Below are positions 6,857 to 14,899 of a stretch of DNA of 18,026 nucleotides, piece by piece. Source of the DNA: DATFMH01 sp035267045 (GTDB taxonomy: Bacteria; Bacteroidota; Rhodothermia; Balneolales; DATFMH01); NCBI GenBank assembly GCA_035267045.1, contig DATFMH010000077.1, forward strand, positions 1 through 18,026, read 5' to 3'. Position numbers and translations under genes: made by a program. The notes beneath the pieces were generated by a model. That model saw only the letters and a list, made by a program, of their open reading frames with translations, searched no databases and had not been told where the DNA came from. Every line of letters begins with the position of its first letter. Position 1 is the first letter of the stretch.

Positions 6857-8029
6857 TCATTCTTGCTTTGAAAAGATTACGGTCAACCATCCATCCTCAA
6901 ATTTTTTATCACTCATACGATAGTAATTCAAAAAACTCGGCAGGAAAAAATTTCGGCGCTGGTTTTTGATTTGAACCACCAATTCATCGCCAAATTGCTG
7001 TACGGTGTAATCGGCATCATCAATAAACGGGATGTGTAATTTCATGATATAGTCATTATTCTCCTGTTTCAGCTCATAAATAGACTCATTATATAACACC
7101 GCCGCCGGATCTTCATTCTTATAAATTCTCTTGCCCACTTTTGTTAAGGTATTAAATCCGAAAACCTCTTTACCCAGATGTGGAACTTTATAAATAGGGA
7201 GTGGTGAAAAACTATCTTCTATCTCTTTTAAATATCCTTTTTGAGACTTCAGATAATTTTTAAACAATTCACCGGCTTTAGCTTCTTCGATGATCCTGTT
7301 AACAATCACCGCATCAACAGTAAATCCATAAAGCTGAAGATACGTAAATGCTCTTCGTGATTCCTGGATGACCATTCTTTCGGGATTCATAACCAGGCGT
7401 ATGGAACTGATATTCGCGTTACTCATCACCTCCTGAATCCGATTCAATTTATTAAATATCTCCTCCAGCTCATCATAACCTTTGTCGAATGGGACACCTG
7501 TAACCATACGGGCTGCTTTACCCACTGTCCGTACCGCAAATCGCTGAAATGGAAATGCCTGCATGAGCCACCAGTGAGTAATCTGAGGTAATGATAAAAG
7601 CGTTAAGGTCTCCCCGGTCGGCGCGCTGTCAATAATAATCAGTTCATAATCATCCTCATGATAAAACTTATCTAACCATAAAAGTGCCGATCCCTCCCCC
7701 ATTCCGGGTATTGCCGCCAATTCTTCCGCCGCTACCGTTTCCAAACCCTGCCATTTTAAAACGACCAGTAAAAGATCCCTGATGCTCCCCCAATATTTTT
7801 TCATGGAGTAATAAAGATCTATCTCAAGTGCATAGAGGTTCTCATGTATTTCTTCCGGTTCCGGTCCCAGCGTTACATCAAGTGCATCTGCCAGACTGTG
7901 GGCCGGATCCGTTGACATGATTAATGTTTTATATCCTCTTTTTGCGGCTGAAACTGCCGTAGCAGCTGCTATCGTGGTTTTACCTACCCCTCCTTTTCCC
8001 GTAAATAACAAAATGCGTTTATCAGCCAT
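6857..8029 (-). CDS. ArsA/Get3-family ATPase with HSP20-like C-terminal domain
   Basis: A 390-residue single-copy ATPase of the ArsA/GET3 branch of the SIMIBI NTPases. It has the deviant Walker A loop GKGGVGKTT (11-19), STDPAHSLADAL at 39-50 (switch I region), and IIDSAPTGETL at 132-142 (switch II). VMNPERMVIQESRRA near 213-227 and IVNRII near 242-247 complete the nucleotide pocket. Residues about 325-386 form a beta-rich tail (IMKLHIPF, DELVVQI, RRNFFLPSFL, GWLTVIF) matching the HSP20-like domain often fused to bacterial ArsA homologues. The protein contains no cysteine, so neither the arsenite-binding cysteines of plasmid ArsA nor the Get3 zinc CxxC exists; arsenite pumping is unlikely and no arsB or arsR is nearby. 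A client-binding or chaperone role is inference. Confidence 0.9.
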   Translation of the reverse strand: MADKRILLFTGKGGVGKTTIAAATAVSAAKRGYKTLIMSTDPAHSLADALDVTLGPEPEEIHENLYALEIDLYYSMKKYWGSIRDLLLVVLKWQGLETVAAEELAAIPGMGEGSALLWLDKFYHEDDYELIIIDSAPTGETLTLLSLPQITHWWLMQAFPFQRFAVRTVGKAARMVTGVPFDKGYDELEEIFNKLNRIQEVMSNANISSIRLVMNPERMVIQESRRAFTYLQLYGFTVDAVIVNRIIEEAKAGELFKNYLKSQKGYLKEIEDSFSPLPIYKVPHLGKEVFGFNTLTKVGKRIYKNEDPAAVLYNESIYELKQENNDYIMKLHIPFIDDADYTVQQFGDELVVQIKNQRRNFFLPSFLNYYRMSDKKFEDGWLTVIFSKQE

Positions 8030-8193
8030 AAAAAAGTGATGAATAGTTGGTCAGATACCAGGACTGCAACAGTAATTTTGCTAAAAGTTACTAATAAAAG
8101 GTGTTCTTAATCGAGATATTAGATTAAAAAAATGTGTCAGACAGGTATCTGTTTAAGATGCAGCATACTATCATTCACCGTAACAGGAACAAA

Positions 8194-8595
8194 TCAAATT
8201 CTGATATACATACCTTCGGCTTCCGGTGCACATCTTTTGAAACCAAATTTTTCATAAAACTCCGGTACATCAGCAATCAAATCCACATAGGCTGAGGAAG
8301 GTGCGTTTTTATGTATAAAATCCATAATCTTCTCCATGATCAAACGGCCAAGCCCGTTACCCTGATGTTCAGGCAATACAGCAATGTCACATATTACAAA
8401 GCAGCAACCACCATCACCTATAATACGCCCCATCCCAACAATCTCATGTATGCCCGTTTCAACAATAACGGAATATATTGAATTGGGAAGCCCCTTTTTG
8501 GCGGCTGTCTCTGTTCTCTGACTCAATCCCGATTCTCTCCGCAAACGAAGATAATCATCAATTTCCGGTAATTGTTCTTTCAGTAAATACTTCAT
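8194..8595 (-). CDS. GNAT-family N-acetyltransferase
   Basis: A 133-residue acetyltransferase predicted to move an acetyl group from acetyl-CoA to an amine. The acetyl-CoA pyrophosphate loop is QGNGLG at 78-83 in ICDIAVLPEHQGNGLGRLIM; FYEKFGF at 113-119 is the usual last helix-strand turn. Residues 41-60 (YSVIVETGIHEIVGMGRIIG) supply the central strands and GGCCFVICD the strand before motif A. The length matches compact single-domain GNATs such as spermidine/aminoglycoside-like or uncharacterised housekeeping members; the substrate cannot be read. The gene diverges from the SAM synthetase across 143 bp. The gap 8030-8193 upstream of the ATPase start shows no gene. Confidence 0.9.
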   Translation of the reverse strand: MKYLLKEQLPEIDDYLRLRRESGLSQRTETAAKKGLPNSIYSVIVETGIHEIVGMGRIIGDGGCCFVICDIAVLPEHQGNGLGRLIMEKIMDFIHKNAPSSAYVDLIADVPEFYEKFGFKRCAPEAEGMYIRI

Positions 8596-8738
8596 CCATT
8601 AAATTTTTCAAAGTCACTCATTTCCAATAGTTATTTATGGTAGAATATAAATAGGGATAATGAGATTTCATGGGTAAATATTTCGCTAATAATATTAGAT
8701 AAATTGTAATGACAGATTTGGGGTAATTAGTACAAAGT

Positions 8739-9956
8739 ATGGGTAACTCTTATCTTTTCACATCAGAATCGGTATCCGAAGGCCATCCGGATAAGATCTG
8801 TGATCAGATTTCCGACGCTGTTTTGGATGCATATCTACAAATAGATCCCAATGCGCATGTCGCTTGTGATACATTTGTAACATCGAATTATATGCTCATC
8901 GGCGGCGAGATCAAATCCATCGCTAAAATAACCAACAATGAATTAGAAGAAATGGCCCGGTCGGTTGTATGCCAAATTGGCTATAATGAAGATATTTTAG
9001 GCTATAATTGTGATACGTTCACCTTCGAAAACCGTTTACATCAGCAATCGAAAGAGATAGATTTGGCCGTCAGTAAAGATTATGTAAAAATAGGAGCCGG
9101 AGATCAGGGGCTGATGTTCGGATACGCATGTAGTGAAACTTCGGAATTTATGCCCTTCAGTATTCTTTTGGCACATAAACTATTAAAAGAATTAGCCGAT
9201 ATCCGGAAAACCACACACCTGATGCCCTATTTGCGACCTGATTCCAAATGCCAGGTGACCGTTTCGTACAATGACCGTGATGAACTAAACCGTATTGAAA
9301 CAATCGTTCTCTCAACACAGCATGATCCATTTACATCACGGGAAACGGCCCTGAAAACCATTCGTAATGATGTAAAAAAAATACTTATCCCCCGACTAAT
9401 GGATCGCTTAAGTGAGGAAGACAAGACATATTTTAATGATGATATCACTTATTATATAAACCCATCCGGTAGTTTCATCGAGGGTGGGCCTTATTGTGAT
9501 ACCGGGTTAACCGGCAGGAAAATCATTGTCGATACCTATGGAGGTCATGCGCCCCATGGCGGGGGTGCTTTCTCCGGTAAAGATGCCACCAAAGTCGACC
9601 GTTCCGCTGCCTACATGGCCCGCTATATTACCAAAAATGTTGTGGCTGCAGGTTTGGCTGATCGCTGCACATTACAATTAGCTTACGCCATTGGCCATAC
9701 TCAACCGGTATCCATATATATTAATGACCACAATACGGCAAAAATCGATTCTCATAAAATAGAAGAGGCTATACGTGATTTATTCGACCTAAGTCCATCC
9801 GGAATTATTACTTCTCTCAAACTGTATAATCCCATCTACCGGGAGACATCAGTATATGGCCATTTCGGCAGAACAGATATTGAATTGGAATGGGAACGAT
9901 TAGATAAAATTTATCCATTAAGAGAAGTTACCGGTTATTACAAAACGTCGAATTGA
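8739..9956 (+). CDS. metK: S-adenosylmethionine synthetase, diverged form
   Basis: A 405-residue methionine adenosyltransferase making SAM, phosphate and diphosphate from methionine and ATP. SEGHPDK at 13-19 gives the phosphate-binding His16 and Mg-binding Asp18; GAGDQGLMFGYA is at 119-130; GLTGRKIIVDTYGG at 256-269 carries Lys261; the P-loop-like GGGAFSGKD is at 274-282; YGHFGR at 373-378 is the usual C-terminal signature. Differences from the common form are ACDT at 42-45, where most have ACET (the Glu binds K+ in E. coli), KICDQ in place of KVADQ, and GGPYCDTG where GGPxGDxG is usual. The IRNDVKKILIPR stretch resembles Bacteroidota MetK. GGGGTAA lies about 13 nt before ATG. No SAM riboswitch fold was recognised in the 143-bp leader. 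Confidence 0.93.
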   Translation: MGNSYLFTSESVSEGHPDKICDQISDAVLDAYLQIDPNAHVACDTFVTSNYMLIGGEIKSIAKITNNELEEMARSVVCQIGYNEDILGYNCDTFTFENRLHQQSKEIDLAVSKDYVKIGAGDQGLMFGYACSETSEFMPFSILLAHKLLKELADIRKTTHLMPYLRPDSKCQVTVSYNDRDELNRIETIVLSTQHDPFTSRETALKTIRNDVKKILIPRLMDRLSEEDKTYFNDDITYYINPSGSFIEGGPYCDTGLTGRKIIVDTYGGHAPHGGGAFSGKDATKVDRSAAYMARYITKNVVAAGLADRCTLQLAYAIGHTQPVSIYINDHNTAKIDSHKIEEAIRDLFDLSPSGIITSLKLYNPIYRETSVYGHFGRTDIELEWERLDKIYPLREVTGYYKTSN

Positions 9957-10098
9957 TTGTCTTTTAAACGCTTATAAATATTATAATTAAAAAAGGGGTT
10001 AGAGTTTAGAAAAATTAATTTTATTTCTCACAAAACTTGTTATTATATGTATAGTCTTTAAAACGATAACAGCAGTCGGGTGTCATAAAATAAAATTT

Positions 10099-10362
10099 AT
10101 GAAGGAAGTTCTTCTGGTAATAGGTTGGGTAATAATAGGTTTTCTTTTTATTACTAAAATTATAGCATGGCATAGAGGTCACATCTCTATCAGAAAACTA
10201 TTGGGAAGCACTTCAATGTTTATTTTGATAGGGGCCGTCACTTTTTTTAGTATCTCAGCCAGCCTGGCTATTATTTGGCTCGCTATCCCCTTTCTTGGAT
10301 ATCTTTTTTATTACACGTTAAATAATGAAGTTGTTGACAAACAGGAAATAAATAAACAATAG
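10099..10362 (+). CDS. Small integral membrane protein, unknown
   Basis: An 87-residue protein that is mostly hydrophobic. A first membrane helix spans about 4-22; a basic loop WHRGHISIRK follows at 24-33; residues 38-73 can hold two closely spaced helices with a turn near 54-57; the tail NNEVVDKQEINKQ is hydrophilic. The positive loop suggests it faces the cytoplasm. No family is recognised. It stands alone between MetK and the helical protein at 10493, with gaps of about 140 and 130 bp and no clear ribosome-binding site. The length and composition make it credible as a real gene rather than chance. Confidence 0.65.
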   Translation: MKEVLLVIGWVIIGFLFITKIIAWHRGHISIRKLLGSTSMFILIGAVTFFSISASLAIIWLAIPFLGYLFYYTLNNEVVDKQEINKQ

Positions 10363-10492
10363 CCTCTCGTATCCTGAAAAAAATTCACCTCTCAGCACAG
10401 TAATCGACTTCATTCTGACCAATAATGTGTAAATTATAGTTATATCTTATTGAGAGATAAACTATTCACTGACTTATTTAACGTACAAAATC

Positions 10493-10951
10493 ATGAACCT
10501 GGAAAACCTTCTAAAAGCAAAGGCGGATAAGATAATATCAGATTCCGAAACCATCCTTGAAAAATCACATATACATCAATATGATAAAGTCGGAAAAACG
10601 ACATACCATAACTATTTAAAAAAAATATTCACACTGACATTACAGTGTATAGAGAGTAAAAGCCTGCTTCCTATTAGTGAATATGCTGAAAAAATAGCCA
10701 AAGAACGCTATGAAGCCGGATTTGATTTATATGAAGTACAGCATGCCATAAATATTTTGGAAGAAACATTATGGATGGCCATAATTAATGACCTGAATCC
10801 TGAAGAATATGAGGAGGCACTGCGACTGACCAGTACTATTTTAGGAGCCGGTAAAGAAGCCTTAGCGGGTACCTACGTCTCTTTGGCCAGTAATAATAAA
10901 GCACCGGTTAGAGATATCGAAGCATTGTTCAAAGGTACAGATGGCGTTTAG
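10493..10951 (+). CDS. Stand-alone helical protein, RsbRD N-terminal-domain-like
   Basis: A 152-residue all-helical soluble protein. The central part, EYAEKIAKERYEAGFDLYEV at 63-82 followed by INILEETLWMAI, shows the pattern A..ia.eR...Gf.l.Ev......l...lW seen in RsbT co-antagonist RsbRD N-terminal domains and related sensor helices. In that family the domain normally precedes a STAS, PucR-type or kinase module; here the protein ends soon after with a 20-residue flexible tail and no output domain. No STAS, RsbS or RsbT gene is in the window. It may sense a signal or bind a partner encoded elsewhere. The family call is from memory of the pattern and is moderate; the gene itself is well supported. 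Confidence 0.7.
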   Translation: MNLENLLKAKADKIISDSETILEKSHIHQYDKVGKTTYHNYLKKIFTLTLQCIESKSLLPISEYAEKIAKERYEAGFDLYEVQHAINILEETLWMAIINDLNPEEYEEALRLTSTILGAGKEALAGTYVSLASNNKAPVRDIEALFKGTDGV

Positions 10952-11062
10952 TGGAGTTCGAAATCTAACGTATACAATTTAGTAAAATGTGATTTCGTAT
11001 TAAGATTATGGGTATAAATCGTAAATAAAGTATTATCTGAGAGGATTGGCTACATATTGACC

Positions 11063-11836
11063 ATGTTCGGATTCAAAAAAAGACATAGAAAAGATCTTAT
11101 GAATCGTCCGTTACCGGATTCGTGGCACAAAATTGTGATTGATAATGTCCCCTATTATCAAATGATACCGAAGGATCGCCAAAATCAATTATTAGGTTTC
11201 ATCCAGATATTTCTGGAAGAGAAAACTTTTGAAGGCTGCGGCGGATTAGTAATGACGGACGAGATTCAAGTTACCATTGCCGCACAAGCTTGTATTTTGT
11301 TGCTGGGTAATATAAGTGACTTTTATCCTTCACTCTATTCTATATTGGTTTATCCCCACAGTTATATCGCTGAATTTAAGAATCAGCAACCTGATGGAAC
11401 GGTAATAGAAGGTTTTCAACCGAGAAGCGGTGAATCGTGGGACAGAGGTAATATCGTTTTATCCTGGAGCCACACATTAAATGGTGCCTCTAATCCTCAT
11501 GATGGCCGGAACCTTGTATTCCATGAGTTCGCGCATCAACTCGACTACGAATATCGTGCAACGAATCGTGGGCTATTCAGGCATGAACGCTCAAAAAAAT
11601 CGGAATGGACTCAAATTCTTGAAACCGAATATAGCAGGCTGATCAATCAGCTCGAATATGGCAGGCCAACCCTTATTGATCCTTATGCGGCAACAAATCT
11701 TGCTGAATTTTTTGCCGTCTCCACCGAATTATTTTTTGAACAACCTAAGGAATTACAAGAATTACATCCTGAATGGTATCAACAACTGAAACTATTTTAT
11801 AATCAAGATCCTGTCTCTTTTTTCGTTTATCCTTAA
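11063..11836 (+). CDS. mtfA: MtfA-type zinc-dependent peptidase (M90)
   Basis: A 257-residue cytoplasmic metallopeptidase. The zinc motif is HEFAHQLD at 154-161 (His154, Glu155, His158) and the likely third ligand is Glu215 in TNLAEFFAVSTELFF, spaced like that of Klebsiella/E. coli MtfA. The N-terminal half has the family features FEGCGGLVMTDEIQVTIAAQ at 56-75 and LVYPHSY at 95-101, then GESWDRGNIVLSW at 123-135. In enterobacteria MtfA binds the repressor Mlc and so affects glucose PTS expression; no PTS gene is near, so the role here is open. ATG 11063 is chosen; TTG 11057, two codons upstream and 11 nt after GAGAGGA, is an equally possible start. Confidence 0.92.
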   Translation: MFGFKKRHRKDLMNRPLPDSWHKIVIDNVPYYQMIPKDRQNQLLGFIQIFLEEKTFEGCGGLVMTDEIQVTIAAQACILLLGNISDFYPSLYSILVYPHSYIAEFKNQQPDGTVIEGFQPRSGESWDRGNIVLSWSHTLNGASNPHDGRNLVFHEFAHQLDYEYRATNRGLFRHERSKKSEWTQILETEYSRLINQLEYGRPTLIDPYAATNLAEFFAVSTELFFEQPKELQELHPEWYQQLKLFYNQDPVSFFVYP

Positions 11837-12015
11837 AATGATGAAAGGTGAATATTAGTAAAACAGGGATATTTATTTAGATATATCTCCTCACAAACCA
11901 CCCGGCATTGGTTCGCATTAAGTTATCGTATTATTTGTAAGAAGTACCTGCTTCATATATCGTTTTTATTATATTTAGGTTGAATTTTGACAATTAGAAT
12001 TTTAAATAATGATAA

Positions 12016-12897
12016 ATGATGGGAATCAAATCTTTCAAATACCTTCTGGCACTACTATTAGGATTCTTTACTCTTAACAGTTATGCACAGAAAATACAAG
12101 CGGATCATGTAGTTGTTGTTATCTATGAAAATCATGGCTTCAACCAGATTATTGGATCACCCAATGCACCTTATATCAATTCATTGGTAAAAAAAGACCA
12201 CTCAGCACTATTTACCAATTCCCATGGAGTTACCCACCCAAGCCAGCCCAATTATGTCATGTTATTTTCCGGTTCCAACCATGGAATCACGGATGATAAA
12301 ATGCCCCACCGTATTCCTTTTAATGCCCCAAATTTAGGTTCTGAATTATTAGCAAAGGGTTTAACATTTGCCGGTTATTCGGAAGATTTACCGTCCATTG
12401 GTTTTAATGGCGCTAACTCAGGTGATTATGCCAGGAAACACAATCCATGGGTGAATTGGCAGGGAGCTTCAAAAAATGCCATTCCGGCTAAATTAAATCT
12501 GCCATTATCAAAATTTCCTGATGATTATTCAAAACTTCCCACTGTATCATTTGTTATACCCAATCAACATCATGATATGCACAATGGTAAAGATCCTGCA
12601 AGAATACAACGAGGGGATCAATGGCTTAAAAATCATCTCGGCGGTTACATCCGGTGGGCCAAAAAGCATAACAGCTTGCTTATTTTGACATTCGATGAGG
12701 ATAATTTTACTCCCGCAAATCATATCCCGACTTTATTTGTTGGTCAAATGGTAAAAAAAGGAAAGTATGACGAACATATTAACCATTTCAATATCCTGAG
12801 AACCATCGAGGACATGTATGGATTACCTCATGCAGGTTCAAGTGCAGATGTAACTCCCATCACTAATTGCTGGTCGCATTCAATGAATCATAAATAA
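12016..12897 (+). CDS. Secreted phosphoesterase/acid phosphatase-like protein
   Basis: A 293-residue exported member of the phosphoesterase (phospholipase C/AcpA, alkaline-phosphatase fold) family. A signal peptide covers 1-24 (KSFKYLLALLLGFFTLNSYA, then Q25). Motifs in order: VVIYENHGFNQIIGS at 34-48 (Glu38, Asn39 as first metal ligands), THPSQPNY at 73-80, YSEDLP at 121-126, VIPNQHHDMHN at 180-190, TFDEDN at 225-230 and NHIPTLFVG at 235-243. These are the usual order of metal and active-site residues for this superfamily, predicting hydrolysis of phosphate esters in the periplasm or outside. ATGs at 12016 and 12019 are adjacent. A bidirectional terminator follows 98 nt downstream. The substrate is unknown. 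Confidence 0.9.
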   Translation: MMGIKSFKYLLALLLGFFTLNSYAQKIQADHVVVVIYENHGFNQIIGSPNAPYINSLVKKDHSALFTNSHGVTHPSQPNYVMLFSGSNHGITDDKMPHRIPFNAPNLGSELLAKGLTFAGYSEDLPSIGFNGANSGDYARKHNPWVNWQGASKNAIPAKLNLPLSKFPDDYSKLPTVSFVIPNQHHDMHNGKDPARIQRGDQWLKNHLGGYIRWAKKHNSLLILTFDEDNFTPANHIPTLFVGQMVKKGKYDEHINHFNILRTIEDMYGLPHAGSSADVTPITNCWSHSMNHK

Positions 12898-12995
12898 GTT
12901 TTGGTATCTCCCATTCCGGATTACATATTTTCCGCGAGAGTCTGTCGAAACATGCATGATTCTCATCATTCGGGAACACAATATTTAGATAAAAT

Positions 12996-13027
12996 AAAAA
13001 AGGGCTGCTCTCAACAGCCCTTTTTTT
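12996..13027. terminator. Bidirectional terminator between converging genes
   Basis: GGGCTG (13002-13007) pairs with CAGCCC (13015-13020) around a 7-nt loop, flanked by six A on the left and seven T on the right. It lies between the phosphoesterase stop and the stop of the converging lipoprotein, so it can end both transcripts. Confidence 0.9.
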
Positions 13028-13066
13028 CACTTTGGGGTTTATAACAAATGCGATAGGTCGCTAGAA

Positions 13067-13867
13067 TTAACCATTACCATCATTCGCATTTGTTCCAGAA
13101 TTGTCGCTATGTTGTCCTGAGTCTGTTTCGTCATGATCTTCATGACCGTCTTCATTATTGTCTTTAAAAGCCTGGAAAGAACGCTGAATAGCATGCTCGA
13201 TGGCTTCCGTATTATTTGGATCGGTTGGATCTAATGTATTACCATTCCTGTCTACGAACCATTTATCAACAAATACCTGTATTGTGGCATTATATGATGA
13301 CAAGGTATCGGAAACGATAAGAGGCGGGTTTAGATTAATACTCTCCTCTGCTGACCTCGCTGATTTAAATACAAAATGTTTACCATTATAAAATCCTTTT
13401 ACTACCACAGAATACATCTGATCCTCTTTTGGCCCTTCAACAAAATCCGAGTCGGTTATTGCTTCATTAGGACGTGGTTTATGAATCTCAAAAGATATTT
13501 CGGTATATTTTCCATTCGGCAGATTGCTAACGGCAATACTCGATACTGTTGTGTCCATATTCAGAGAAAGAACAAACGGACCTTCTTCAAATTCAGTTGA
13601 ATCCTCTTCTGCTCCGTGGAACTCTACTTTTTTTATCAATACTTTTGCAGTATCTACTTTTATCGTATTGGAAGAAGTTGCCGCTGTTGAACCACCGGTT
13701 GATGCCGGGCTGGATGGTGCAGTTGGTGCCACTGTATTCGCCGGAGCGGTTCTTACACTCAATTGTGTCTTTGCTGTTTTGGTCGAACTCGAGCCGGTTA
13801 AACCATTGCAGGCACTAAAAGCAATTATCGAAGTAATTGCTACTACCGTCATTTTTAATGTTTTCAT
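13067..13867 (-). CDS. DUF4382-like lipoprotein with acidic, EF-hand-like tail
   Basis: A 266-residue predicted lipoprotein. The signal MKTLKMTVVAITSIIAFSAC ends in a lipobox with Cys20. Residues 21-68 are a low-complexity Ser/Thr/Ala/Pro linker. Residues 69-205 are a beta-rich domain (IKVDTAKVLIKKVEFHG, FVLSLNMDTTVSSIAVSNLP, GKYTEISFEIHKP) that fits the DUF4382 type, in which an early KVLIKKVEF strand and a later LPxGxYTEI turn are characteristic. The C-terminal tail is Asp/Glu/His/Asn-rich, and residues 236-247 (DNNEDGHEDHDE) match the calcium-binding spacing D.N.DG..D..E of EF-hand-like loops. Likely outer-membrane anchored and cation binding; function unknown. It converges with the phosphoesterase on a shared terminator. 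Confidence 0.82.
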   Translation of the reverse strand: MKTLKMTVVAITSIIAFSACNGLTGSSSTKTAKTQLSVRTAPANTVAPTAPSSPASTGGSTAATSSNTIKVDTAKVLIKKVEFHGAEEDSTEFEEGPFVLSLNMDTTVSSIAVSNLPNGKYTEISFEIHKPRPNEAITDSDFVEGPKEDQMYSVVVKGFYNGKHFVFKSARSAEESINLNPPLIVSDTLSSYNATIQVFVDKWFVDRNGNTLDPTDPNNTEAIEHAIQRSFQAFKDNNEDGHEDHDETDSGQHSDNSGTNANDGNG

Positions 13868-14306
13868 AGGGGTCTATGTTTTATTGGTGTTTAAGGTTTT
13901 CATATGTGTTTTCCCAACCCAAACACAAAACGAAATTCTAAATTCTATCCCTTAAAGTTATTGCTATACAAATGAGATCGAATAAAAATAAATGTTTCAT
14001 ATTGTTATAAACCCTTATTATGTAATTTCTTATTGACACTTTATGCTTTTATTTCTCACTTCTGTAGATTCATTTGTTATACATACACACGAACTACCGC
14101 CCCTCCCCCAATACCCTGTAAAAAAAAATTTCTATTGAACCTCGGCCTTACCTAGAAAGTTCAGAATAAGCAGGAATCCATCACTTATAAAATCCGCTTT
14201 TTGTCGATTTTATACATACTATATCGTTGTAATTATTTATTTTATAAATGTAGGATATGATTTTTTAAAGCAGGGCCAAATGCAACTTATCAAGCTGGAG
14301 AATATC
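13868..14306. other. 439-bp intergenic region with one stem-loop
   Basis: No convincing gene is seen on either strand; plus-strand frames from 13200 to 13955 are antisense to the lipoprotein and not coding-like. It must hold the promoter of the minus-strand lipoprotein and that of the small gene at 14307. The one clear structure is an exact 9-nt inverted repeat, TATAAAATC (14186-14194) and GATTTTATA (14206-14214), with an 11-nt loop, about 90-120 nt before the small gene. A pyrimidine-rich block (CCCCTCCCCC) lies at about 14100-14110. Confidence 0.5.
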
Positions 14307-14558
14307 ATGGATACCCAAGAGAGAAATCAGGATTATTTTAATGACAGCAATGGGCTGCCCGATGAGGAAGTAATAAAAAATTTCGATAGTTCGGGATACC
14401 GGGGATTCAAACAAATAAAAAGCTATAGTAAAGATCCTGTGGTAGAGGTGGTAGTAAAAAATAATAAGGGACATACGTTTACAGCATCCGGGGAAACACG
14501 GGAAGAAGCTATTGAATCGATCATTGATCAAATTGATCAATATTTAGATGAGAAATAA
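14307..14558 (+). CDS. Small protein of unknown function
   Basis: An 83-residue acidic protein. ATG 14307 is chosen over the upstream ATG 14280 because GGAG (14297-14300) lies 6 nt before it. The N-terminal third is hydrophilic (MDTQERNQDYFNDSNGLPDE). The C-terminal half has a strand-strand-helix pattern, DPVVEVVVKNNKGHTFTASG followed by ETREEAIESIIDQIDQYLDE, which gives a small alpha/beta domain of the kind seen in HicB-like or other compact folds. No HicA-like partner or DNA-binding tail is nearby, so I do not assign that role. The strong SD and codon pattern support a real gene. Confidence 0.65.
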   Translation: MDTQERNQDYFNDSNGLPDEEVIKNFDSSGYRGFKQIKSYSKDPVVEVVVKNNKGHTFTASGETREEAIESIIDQIDQYLDEK

Positions 14559-14899
14559 ATCGCTGTTACCCGATTATCCAGGCGTGTCGAATATTTACTA
14601 AACAAAAGATAGATCTATAGTGCAGATAGCATAAAGCATAAAGTGATTAAGTATAAAACATTCTTGAGTGTAATAGGTATGCCCTTTTTCTGTTCTCCGG
14701 TTTCCATCCCTCACATTAATCTGTTAAATTCTGTTTTAAAAAAAATATATTCTCTAATCGTTTTTCTGATTTAATTACTTTTTATTACGGTTTTAAAAAA
14801 AATCAGGGATTCATATTCATATGAATTATGAACGCTAAATAAATCCTGCTCGTTAACAGCATATATTTAATAATTGAATAAAATTTTAAAAATGACGAT
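14559..14899. other. 341-bp intergenic region with palindrome and direct repeats
   Basis: No gene seen. TTCATATTCAT (14810-14820) abuts ATGAATTATGAA (14821-14832), an inverted repeat with one extra base, 68-90 nt upstream of the SDR start; it could be an operator. GTTTTAAAAAAAAT occurs twice (14733-14746 and 14790-14803), 57 bp apart. A short GCATAAA tandem pair lies near 14628-14641. All is AT-rich, so chance is possible. Confidence 0.4.

Noticed and set aside
8596..8738. SAM riboswitch before the SAM synthetase
   Set aside because: The 143-bp leader is AT-rich and shows none of the conserved helices or a terminator stem.
13200..13955. Several overlapping plus-strand open frames opposite the lipoprotein
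   Set aside because: They are antisense to a convincing lipoprotein with signal and lipobox, and have no start signals or recognisable domains.
14265..14540. Minus-strand 91-residue frame opposite the small gene at 14307
   Set aside because: The plus-strand gene has a well-placed SD and a soluble alpha/beta pattern; the opposite frame has neither SD nor context.
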